NCBI GenBank assembly: GCA_012842035.1
Contig: DUTO01000026.1
Location: forward strand, 1 to 5,458
Direction of reading: 5' to 3'
DNA from: Clostridia bacterium
GTDB lineage: Bacteria > Bacillota > Peptococcia > DRI-13 > DTU073
DNA: 5,458 nucleotides
Shown: positions 1-5,458 of the stretch, in pieces
How the letters are laid out: every line of letters begins with the position of its first letter
How positions within the stretch are numbered: the first letter of the stretch is position 1
Translations under genes and position numbers: made by a program
Notes under the pieces: model-generated
What the model was told of the DNA's origin: nothing
The model's input: only the letters and a program-made list of their open reading frames with translations
Database searches by the model: none

Positions 1-1353
1 AGAAGTAATAATTTCTACTATATCACCATTTTTTAAAACATAATCTAAAGGAACCATTTTACCGTTAACCCGACAGCCAACACAACTATGTCCAACATCA
101 GAATGAATACGGTAGGCAAAGTCAAGCGGAATGGAACCTGCTGGAAGTTCCTTCACATCTCCTTTAGGCGTAAACACAAAGACGACATCAGAAAAAATAT
201 CAATTTTTAAAAGCTCCATGAATTCTTTTGTATCTTTAACTTCTTTTTGCCATTCTAAAATTTTTCTTAACCAAGCAAGTCGCTTTTCCAGCTCTTTACT
301 ACCTTTTTTATAACCCTCCTTATATTTCCAGTGAGCAGCAATACCAAACTCAGCGGTACGATGCATTTCTTGGGTACGAATCTGAATTTCAAAAGGCTCC
401 CCCAAAAACCCCATCACCGTAGTGTGTAAAGACTGATACATATTCGGCTTCGGCATGGCAATATAATCTTTAAACCGACGCGGAATAGGTGTCCATAGAG
501 TATGAATTATGCCTAAAACTGCATAGCAATCTCTAACCGTATGGACAATCACCCTGACAGCAATAAGGTCATAAATTTCGTTTAAATCTTTTTCCTTCTC
601 GATCATTTTTTGATAAATACTATAAAAATGCTTTGGTCTGCCCTGAATATCTGCCTGAAGACCTGCCTCTTCTAATTTATCTTTTAAAATATCAATAACA
701 TGTTCAATATACGCCTCCCGCTCCTGTCTTTTCATCGCTATTTTTTCTACTAAACAATTATACTCTTGGGGTTTTAAATATCGAAACGCTAAATCTTCTA
801 ATTCCCATTTAATTGTAAAAATTCCTAAACGGTGCGCCAATGGCGCAAAAATCTCTAAAGTCTCTTCCGCTATTTCTTTCTGTTTAGGCTGAGACTGATG
901 ATTTAAAGTGCGCATATTATGAAGTCGATCCGCTAATTTAATCATAATTACTCTAATATCTTTAGCCATCGCTAAAAACATTTTCCGCAAATTTTCTACT
1001 TGCTGTTCTTCTTTCGAACGAAACTGCAATTTACTTAATTTCGTTACTCCATCCACCAAAAGGGCAATTTCTGCTCCAAATTCCTCTTCAATTTCGGCTA
1101 AAACCACAGAAGTATCCTCCACTACATCATGAAGCAAAGCCGCCCCTATCGTCGGTATATCTAATTCTAAGCTCACTAAAATTTGGGCAACAGCCACAGG
1201 ATGAATAATAAAAGGTTCTCCCGAAATTCTGTTTTGCCCCCCATGTGCTTTTAAGGCAAATGTATACGCCTTTGTTACTAATTCTACTTCCTTAAAATTG
1301 TAACGTTCTCTTACCTGCTCTTTTAATTCATTAAATAAATCATGAGAAGACAT
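1..1353 (-). CDS. rsh (relA/spoT): Bifunctional (p)ppGpp synthetase/hydrolase (RelA/SpoT, Rsh), C-terminus cut off by window edge
   Basis: This is the cytoplasmic enzyme that makes (p)ppGpp from GTP/GDP and ATP and hydrolyses it, setting the stringent response. The frame is open for 451 codons from ATG at 1353 to base 1; relatives are about 720-740 residues, so the rest of TGS and the regulatory C-terminus lie outside. The N-terminal HD hydrolase keeps its metal-site residues H51, H75-D76 (in LLHDVVEDT) and D142 (in KLADRLHNMRTL), plus E79-D80. The synthetase domain (~residues 200-340) has GRPKHFYSIYQKM at 238-250, YDLIAVRV at 261-268, RFKD at 293-296, PKPNMYQSLHTT at 301-312 and FEIQIRT at 321-327. 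RFKD is the form typical of bifunctional Rsh rather than synthetase-only RelA. TGS begins near 386 (FSDVVFVFTPKGDV). Both active sites look intact, so both activities are predicted. The gene starts 25 bp after recJ ends, probably in the same transcript. Frame and identity are very secure; the choice between relA and spoT names is convention. Confidence 0.97.
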   Translation of the reverse strand, partial: MSSHDLFNELKEQVRERYNFKEVELVTKAYTFALKAHGGQNRISGEPFIIHPVAVAQILVSLELDIPTIGAALLHDVVEDTSVVLAEIEEEFGAEIALLVDGVTKLSKLQFRSKEEQQVENLRKMFLAMAKDIRVIMIKLADRLHNMRTLNHQSQPKQKEIAEETLEIFAPLAHRLGIFTIKWELEDLAFRYLKPQEYNCLVEKIAMKRQEREAYIEHVIDILKDKLEEAGLQADIQGRPKHFYSIYQKMIEKEKDLNEIYDLIAVRVIVHTVRDCYAVLGIIHTLWTPIPRRFKDYIAMPKPNMYQSLHTTVMGFLGEPFEIQIRTQEMHRTAEFGIAAHWKYKEGYKKGSKELEKRLAWLRKILEWQKEVKDTKEFMELLKIDIFSDVVFVFTPKGDVKELPAGSIPLDFAYRIHSDVGHSCVGCRVNGKMVPLDYVLKNGDIVEIITS

Positions 1354-1360
1354 CCTTGCA

Positions 1361-1366
1361 CCACCC
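1361..1366 (-). promoter_or_regulatory. Ribosome binding site of rsh (decides the start)
   Basis: The minus strand reads GGGTGG, 7 bases before the ATG at 1353, a one-mismatch Shine-Dalgarno core. An in-frame ATG at 1368 would add MGGAR but has no purine-rich site ahead of it, only the recJ stop region (TAGTTATCGTTAG). The ATG at 1353 is therefore preferred. The site is weaker than that of recJ. Confidence 0.55.
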
Positions 1367-1378
1367 ATCTAACGATAA

Positions 1379-4300
1379 CTACATCGACATAATTTCATGA
1401 GGAACAATAGGTCTATTAATCGCCAGTAAAATTTCTTCTTTTTCTTTCTTTAATGCAAAATCAGCAAAAGACTGAAATTCATCCCATTCATCTCGTCCTT
1501 CTACATAACAAAGCGAATCAGCTAAATCTAATTTTTCAGGTGGTGAAGGAAGCAGATAAAGATAGTTTCGACTGCCTTCACCTTCCAAACGCAAAAGCTC
1601 TAAATCTTCCAAAACAGCCAAACAGGCAGAAACTGTTTGTACACCAATATTTCTCATCCCTAATTTCTGCATTTCTTTCTGCAGTTCCCGCTTAGTATAC
1701 ATAAAAGGATTATTTCTTTTAGCTTTTTTCCGCAACTGAAGATAAAACTTGGCTAAAACTGCTCGTGTCGGTGCCGAACCTTGTAAAATCAATTCATTTA
1801 ATTGGCGATCCTGCTGATTAAAAAGAAGATGAATCTTTGCTGCCTGATGATTACGCCCCGCTCTACCTGACAACTGATTAAATTCAGTTAAAGAAAAACA
1901 TAAATGGTACAAAACTATATGTTGAATATCCGGAATATCAATCCCTTCCCCAAAAGCACTTGTGGTTACCATCACCCGCAAGTTGCCTTTACGAAACGCT
2001 TCTTCTAAAAATAAGCGCTGTTGACTATTTAAACCACCATGATAAAAACCTATTTCTTCACGAGAGGCAGGATAATAAAAACGCAGGTCATTAGCTAGCT
2101 GATAAGCTTGTTTACGACTATTAACATAGATCACAATACGTTCTCCCGTATCTAGTAGTTTTAACAAATATTTTAATTTATCTTTCTCTGCTCGTTTATC
2201 TACTATCTGTAAATTATGACGTACATAATTTTCTACAACTACCTGAGAACAACAAAGTATATTCTTAATTAACTGCGCTGTATCCTGATCCGCAGTTGCC
2301 GTTACGGCAAAAGCAAGAGGTTTTCCCAATTGTCGCCAACTTTGACCTAAAAGGTAATACCCTTGTCGTTTGCTTCTCGCTAAATGATGCGCCTCATCAA
2401 CAACAAACAAACCAATTTTTGCAGCAATTTGTTTAAATTTATCTAAATGAAAAACTAAAAACTCCGGTGTGGTTAAAATTATCTCTACTTGTCCTTGGCT
2501 CAAATCTTGAAAAAACTGTTTTCTTTTGGCCATACCCATCGAGCCATTGGCTACCGACACCTGTACACCTAATAAAGACATTTTTTCTCGCATCCGCTGA
2601 TACTGGTCATTAACTAAAGACCGCAAAGGATAAATAATAAGCGTCACTTTGTTTTGTAATAAAGCTAAATAAGCAGCCATAGACTGAAAAACAGCAGATT
2701 TTCCTCGTCCTGTCCCTAAAATAAGCAACGTATTTTGACCTTCTTTAAGAAGTCGTAAAGTCTCTTTTTGTTTTTCATAATATTCAGCTTCCCCTAAAAT
2801 AGCTTTTCGTATTTTTTCCTCTATTTGAGCTGGATTATAAAGAACAAAAGGGTCATCAGGTTCTGAATAATTTTTAAGGTCTTGAATCTGCATTTGTACT
2901 TGAGTTACCCCTTGATAAGTATTTAATTGTGGTCTAAAAACTAAATCACACCTATCCCCTGCCGTAATTTCTCCTTCTCGCTGGCCTAATTGAAAACCGA
3001 TGCCCTCAATCTGCCTATTTTTATCGCCCACCCTCAACTTAAGATGGTTGCCTCCTTTGCCTACCCTCCATACGTTGTTCAAACAGCTGTTACGAACCAC
3101 CAAAAGAGGAGAGGGATTCCCACAACCATAAGGTGCTAACAGATTTAATTCTTCAATCAATTGTTCATTAATCTCCGCTAAAGTTACTTCGGCATCTAAA
3201 GACAAAACAGGTGTAAGACTTTTTTCATCTAAAACACGGTTCGCATATTCCTGTAATTGTTGTTTTACTAAGGAGATTTTTTCTTCAGACAAAGCTAAGC
3301 CGGCGGCCATTTCATGTCCACCAAATGTAAGCAAATCAGCTTTTACTTGTTCTAAAGCTTGATATAGATTAAACCCGGAAATACTCCTGCCCGAACCTTT
3401 CCCTTTACCATCTTCTATATTTAATAGAATCGTGGGCCGATAATATTTTTCTACCAAACGGGAAGCAACAATTCCTATAACTCCGGGATGCCAATGGGGA
3501 GAAGCTAAAAAAATTAATTTAGCTTCTCCAACTTCTCCCTCTTCTGCTAACATGGCTAAAGCTTCCCTATATATTTTTTCCTCTAATTCTTGACGCAATC
3601 TATTTTCCTGCTCTAGTTCTTGGCAAATACGCTCCGTCTCTTGTAAATCTGTACTTAATAACAACTGGACAGCTATATCTGCCTTCCCTAAACGCCCACA
3701 GGCATTTAAACGAGGTGCCAAAACAAACCCTACCCGTCCTGCAGAAATTTGTTCCGACTTAAGCCCCACTGTTTTAATTAAAGATTGTAGCCCCAGACGA
3801 CAATTACCTTGATTAATCCGCTCCAGTCCCGCTTTAACTAAAGCTCTGTTTTCACCACGTAGAGGAACAATATCGGCAATTGTGCCTAAAGCTACTAAAT
3901 CTAAATATTCCTCACAAATGTTTTCGGCCGAAAACAAAGAAGCTACGGCTTGTCCTACTTTAAAAGCTACACCCACTCCGGCTAATTCAAACCAAGGCTC
4001 ACTTTTATCAGCCCTCTTAGGATTAATTACAGCTAAAGCAGCAGGGGTTTGCTCAGGTATTTGATGATGATCCGTAATTACTAAGTCCATCCCTAAGTCC
4101 TTGGCTTGTGTAGCTTCTTTTAAAGAAGAAATGCCACAATCCACACTAACAATTAAATCTATTCCTGCCTCTTTCGCTCTGACAAGGGCCTGACTATTTA
4201 GCCCATATCCTTCTTCTTTTCTATCCGGAAGATAATAATTTACGCTGCCCCCTAAACGGCGTAATAAATCAACAAGTAAAACTGTCCCTGTAATCCCATC

Positions 4301-4570
4301 GACGTCATAGTCCCCATAAACTAAAATGTTTTCACCCTTTTTTATAGCCTTATAGATTCTTTCTGCCCCTTCAGACATAGAGGGAAGAGCAAACGGACTA
4401 GCTAAGTCCGTTAAGGATACATCCAAAAAACTCCGCACCATCTCCACCGTTGTCAAGCCCCTATTGACCAAAATAGTAGCCAAAGTTTTAGAGATGCCTA
4501 ATGATTCTATCAATGACTCAATCGTGCGCTCTTCGCCTCTTTTCAATTGCCAAATGCTTTTGCAAACCAT
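1379..4570 (-). CDS. recJ: RecJ single-strand DNA exonuclease fused to an SF2 DEAH (RecQ-like) helicase
   Basis: This 1063-residue cytoplasmic DNA-repair protein is much longer than E. coli RecJ (577) or B. subtilis RecJ (about 786). Its N-terminal part is a complete DHH-family nuclease: YGDYDVDG at 85-92, VDCG at 143-146, DHH at 167-169 and LGTIADIVPL at 228-237 supply the metal-binding acidic and histidine residues. A charged helical linker lies at ~310-345. The DHHA1 domain shows HPGVIGIVASRL (361-372), GSGRS (392-396) and FGGH (416-419), and an OB-like segment spans ~455-565. The C-terminal part is an SF2 helicase: Walker A GTGRGKS (619-625), Ia YPLRSLVNDQ (647-656), Ib TTPEFL (700-705), DEAH (725-728), TATA (757-760), motif IV IVIYVNS (812-818), motif V (~866-881, with GEGIDIP) and motif VI QLSGRAGR (899-906). 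A winged-helix-like stretch (~955-1005) and an acidic tail follow. The family role of RecJ is 5'-3' degradation of single strands in recombination and mismatch repair. By inference, the fused helicase supplies those strands. The start ATG has a strong Shine-Dalgarno. No frameshift is visible across the fusion joint. Domain calls are firm; the helicase's polarity and RecQ relationship are not. Confidence 0.95.
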   Translation of the reverse strand: MVCKSIWQLKRGEERTIESLIESLGISKTLATILVNRGLTTVEMVRSFLDVSLTDLASPFALPSMSEGAERIYKAIKKGENILVYGDYDVDGITGTVLLVDLLRRLGGSVNYYLPDRKEEGYGLNSQALVRAKEAGIDLIVSVDCGISSLKEATQAKDLGMDLVITDHHQIPEQTPAALAVINPKRADKSEPWFELAGVGVAFKVGQAVASLFSAENICEEYLDLVALGTIADIVPLRGENRALVKAGLERINQGNCRLGLQSLIKTVGLKSEQISAGRVGFVLAPRLNACGRLGKADIAVQLLLSTDLQETERICQELEQENRLRQELEEKIYREALAMLAEEGEVGEAKLIFLASPHWHPGVIGIVASRLVEKYYRPTILLNIEDGKGKGSGRSISGFNLYQALEQVKADLLTFGGHEMAAGLALSEEKISLVKQQLQEYANRVLDEKSLTPVLSLDAEVTLAEINEQLIEELNLLAPYGCGNPSPLLVVRNSCLNNVWRVGKGGNHLKLRVGDKNRQIEGIGFQLGQREGEITAGDRCDLVFRPQLNTYQGVTQVQMQIQDLKNYSEPDDPFVLYNPAQIEEKIRKAILGEAEYYEKQKETLRLLKEGQNTLLILGTGRGKSAVFQSMAAYLALLQNKVTLIIYPLRSLVNDQYQRMREKMSLLGVQVSVANGSMGMAKRKQFFQDLSQGQVEIILTTPEFLVFHLDKFKQIAAKIGLFVVDEAHHLARSKRQGYYLLGQSWRQLGKPLAFAVTATADQDTAQLIKNILCCSQVVVENYVRHNLQIVDKRAEKDKLKYLLKLLDTGERIVIYVNSRKQAYQLANDLRFYYPASREEIGFYHGGLNSQQRLFLEEAFRKGNLRVMVTTSAFGEGIDIPDIQHIVLYHLCFSLTEFNQLSGRAGRNHQAAKIHLLFNQQDRQLNELILQGSAPTRAVLAKFYLQLRKKAKRNNPFMYTKRELQKEMQKLGMRNIGVQTVSACLAVLEDLELLRLEGEGSRNYLYLLPSPPEKLDLADSLCYVEGRDEWDEFQSFADFALKKEKEEILLAINRPIVPHEIMSM

Positions 4571-4575
4571 TATTT

Positions 4576-4584
4576 CCTCTCCTC
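4576..4584 (-). promoter_or_regulatory. Strong ribosome binding site of recJ
   Basis: The minus strand reads GAGGAGAGG ending 5 bases before the ATG at 4570, offering two overlapping Shine-Dalgarno cores (AGGAG at 8 bases, GAGAGG at 5). It supports ATG 4570 as the start; the encoded N-terminus (KSIWQLK near the start) is also typical of RecJ proteins. Confidence 0.8.
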
Positions 4585-4603
4585 ACCAACTATTCACTTC
4601 ATA

Positions 4604-4612
4604 ATTATATCA
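4604..4612 (-). promoter_or_regulatory. Probable sigma-A promoter (extended -10) for recJ-rsh
   Basis: The minus strand reads TGATATAAT, a perfect extended -10 (TGnTATAAT), 33 bases before the recJ ATG. Transcription would begin near 4597 and give a short leader. No good TTGACA-like -35 lies about 17 bases upstream; that region is the T-tract and stem of the secF terminator. Extended -10 promoters can work without a strong -35. Its place directly after a terminator fits a new transcription unit. Activity is inferred from sequence only. Confidence 0.6.
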
Positions 4613-4621
4613 TAAATCTAA

Positions 4622-4661
4622 CAAAAACCCCTTTAACAAAGTAACTACTTTGCTAAAGGGG
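4622..4661 (-). terminator. Rho-independent terminator after secF
   Basis: On the minus strand a near-perfect hairpin has outer arms CCCCTTTAGCAAAGTA and TACTTTGTTAAAGGGG (one G-U pair on this strand, an A-C mismatch on the other), with a tiny loop, followed directly by TTTTTGTT. It begins 25 bases after the secF stop. The opposite strand has no T-run after the stem, and the G-U/A-C asymmetry also favours minus-strand function. It should end secF transcripts before recJ. Confidence 0.92.
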
Positions 4662-4686
4662 AGCAAACTAAATTTTATAAATTGAG

Positions 4687-5381
4687 TTAAATTTTTACCG
4701 GTTTTTTCTTTCCCTTAACCGTAGGCACAAAGTCATACCATAACGAAGTAGCAATAAAAACAGAAGAATAGACACCTGAAATGACCCCAACCAACATCGC
4801 CATGGAAAAATAACGAGTCGTCTCACCACCTAATACTAAAAGAGCAATCAACACAAACGCTACAGCTAAAGAGGTATTAAAAGTACGTACTAAGTTTTGT
4901 TTAATACTTATATTCACCAAAGTAGCCAATTCTTCTTTACGCATCAGTTTCAAATTTTCCCGGATGCGGTCAAAGATAACAATCGTATCATTAATCGAAT
5001 AACCAATCACAGTTAAAATAGCGGCAATAAATGTTAAATCAACCTCAAACTGAAACAGTGAGAAAAAGCCAAGCGTAACAATGGCATCATGTAGTAAGGC
5101 CAAAATTGCCGCAATCCCGAACCTTAACTCAAAGCGAATGGTAATATAAATAATCTGCAAGATACCGGCAATAACTAAAGCTAGAATACCTACACGCCTT
5201 AATTCTTTGCCAATAACGGGACCCACATTTTCACTCCGCAATAAGTCAAACTTGCCAATTTTATTTTCAAATGCTTCTAAAACTTCATTTTTCTTTTCTT
5301 GACCTAATTCCGGAGTTTTTAAAATATAACTATCCTCAGATTTTTGTAAAAAACTCTTTTCTAAACCAAACTCCTCTAGTG
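4687..5381 (-). CDS. secF: Protein translocase subunit SecF, 5' end missing at a fold-back junction
   Basis: SecF is the inner-membrane partner of SecD; together they use the proton gradient to help pull proteins out through SecYEG. The readable frame encodes about 231 residues ending at TAA 4689-4687; relatives are about 290-310, so the first transmembrane segment and part of the extracytoplasmic domain are missing. Counting from the internal TTG at 5241 as residue 1, SENVGPVIGKELRR (3-16) is the conserved SecF signature before TM2. Hydrophobic segments follow at ~17-35, ~41-63, ~68-90, ~123-138 and ~145-168, matching TM2-TM6. LLHDAIVTLGFFSL (49-62) and GYSINDTIVIFDRIREN (80-96) are the typical conserved membrane motifs. 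A basic tail (VKGKKKPVKI) ends the protein. The TTG at 5241 is an internal leucine (LLRSENVG), not the start: coding continues upstream (EEFGLEK, SEDSYILKTPELGQEKK) to 5381, where the sequence folds back. In this frame a TAG appears at 5427-5425, beyond the junction, so that stop is not part of the natural gene. secD would be expected upstream. Confidence 0.95.
5346..5381 (+). repeat. Left arm of perfect 36-bp inverted repeat
   Basis: These 36 bases, inside secF, are the exact reverse complement of 5423-5458. The arms are separated by 41 bases (5382-5422). The match stops at 5381/5382, the point where the secF frame changes orientation. Because both arms encode the same SecF residues on opposite strands, this is a duplicated-and-inverted coding segment rather than a regulatory hairpin. 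Confidence 0.95.
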
Positions 5382-5458
5382 GTTTGAAAAAACAGACGTT
5401 ACCGGTACAGAAATTCGTATAGCACTAGAGGAGTTTGGTTTAGAAAAGAGTTTTTTAC
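5382..5458 (+). pseudogene. Inverted secF fragment (fold-back copy at window end)
   Basis: Read on the plus strand from 5383, this piece encodes FEKTDVTGTEIRI and then ALEEFGLEKSFL. From the second of these residues on, this is the same peptide encoded on the minus strand by 5379-5346. The first 13 residues look like the natural upstream continuation of SecF. It is therefore secF sequence in the wrong orientation, not a new gene. It has no start codon and no stop, and it runs to the last base. Most likely it is a chimeric read or assembly join; a biological inversion is the alternative. Confidence 0.85.
5423..5458 (+). repeat. Right arm of perfect 36-bp inverted repeat
   Basis: These are the final 36 bases of the window, exactly complementary in reverse to 5346-5381. 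The arm is still matching at the last base, so its true length could be greater. Ending a sequence inside its own reverse complement is what an assembler does when it meets a fold-back. Confidence 0.95.

Noticed and set aside
131..313. Plus-strand open frame of 60 codons
   Set aside because: It is antisense to the conserved TGS/linker part of rsh, has no ribosome binding site and resembles no protein; it is a shadow frame.
439..441. Methionine in PKPNMYQSLHTT where many Rsh proteins have glycine
   Set aside because: As I recall, the PNMYQSLHTT form is normal in Firmicutes Rel proteins, so it is not an active-site defect.
1351..1368. Rsh start at ATG 1368 (five residues longer)
   Set aside because: No Shine-Dalgarno lies ahead of 1368, while GGGTGG sits at proper distance from the ATG at 1353; RelA family starts near HDLFNEL are also compatible with 1353.
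1453..1695. Plus-strand open frame of 80 codons
   Set aside because: It lies opposite the recJ C-terminal region, with low-complexity composition and no start signals.
3882..4064. Plus-strand open frame of 60 codons
   Set aside because: It lies opposite the conserved RecJ nuclease domain (around DHH and GTIADIVPL), so the conserved strand is the minus one.
4571..4621. Riboswitch or T-box leader before recJ
   Set aside because: The stretch between terminator and start codon is only about 50 bases and is accounted for by a promoter and ribosome binding site; no conserved aptamer or T-box pattern is seen, and the hairpin lies upstream of the promoter.
5346..5458. Inverted repeat as a terminator, transposon end or small RNA hairpin
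   Set aside because: Both arms are secF coding sequence, there is no T-tract, target duplication or transposase, and the loop is simply the next upstream secF codons in reverse orientation.

Overview
The window looks like a piece of chromosome from a low-GC, anaerobe-type Firmicute (Clostridia/Peptococcaceae-like). The evidence is AT-rich codon use, purine-rich Shine-Dalgarno sites and the gene order secF - recJ - rsh(relA/spoT), which resembles the secDF - recJ - apt - relA neighbourhood of Bacillota. The lineage is an inference from gene order and composition, not from a marker gene. All genuine genes lie on the minus strand, so transcription runs from high to low coordinates, and there is no gene-free stretch over 300 bases.

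Layout in transcription order. (1) At the right end is most of secF (4687-5381), the SecDF membrane subunit, with its 5' end missing. (2) A strong Rho-independent terminator (4622-4661) follows secF. (3) Just after it come an extended -10 promoter (4604-4612) and a strong ribosome binding site that appear to start a new unit. (4) The next gene is an unusually long recJ (1379-4570, 1063 codons). Its first ~565 residues are a complete RecJ 5'-3' single-strand exonuclease, and residues ~580-1063 are a complete SF2 DEAH helicase with a C-terminal winged-helix-like segment. (5) After a 25-bp gap comes rsh (1353 to beyond position 1), the bifunctional (p)ppGpp synthetase/hydrolase, cut by the window edge in its TGS domain. 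The apt gene often found between recJ and relA is absent.

The most interesting biology is the single-polypeptide exonuclease-helicase. In other bacteria RecJ works with a separate helicase, RecQ, to resect DNA ends or gaps for RecF-pathway recombination. Here unwinding and digestion appear to be joined in one chain, and the helicase half lacks several RecQ hallmarks.

The last 77 bases (5382-5458) are not ordinary flanking sequence. They are secF coding sequence in the opposite orientation, and the final 36 bases are a perfect reverse complement of 5346-5381. The junction breaks the secF frame. This is best explained as a fold-back chimera at a contig end (amplification or assembly artefact), though a true local inversion cannot be excluded from the sequence alone. 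The inverted piece supplies about 13 further upstream residues of the true SecF.
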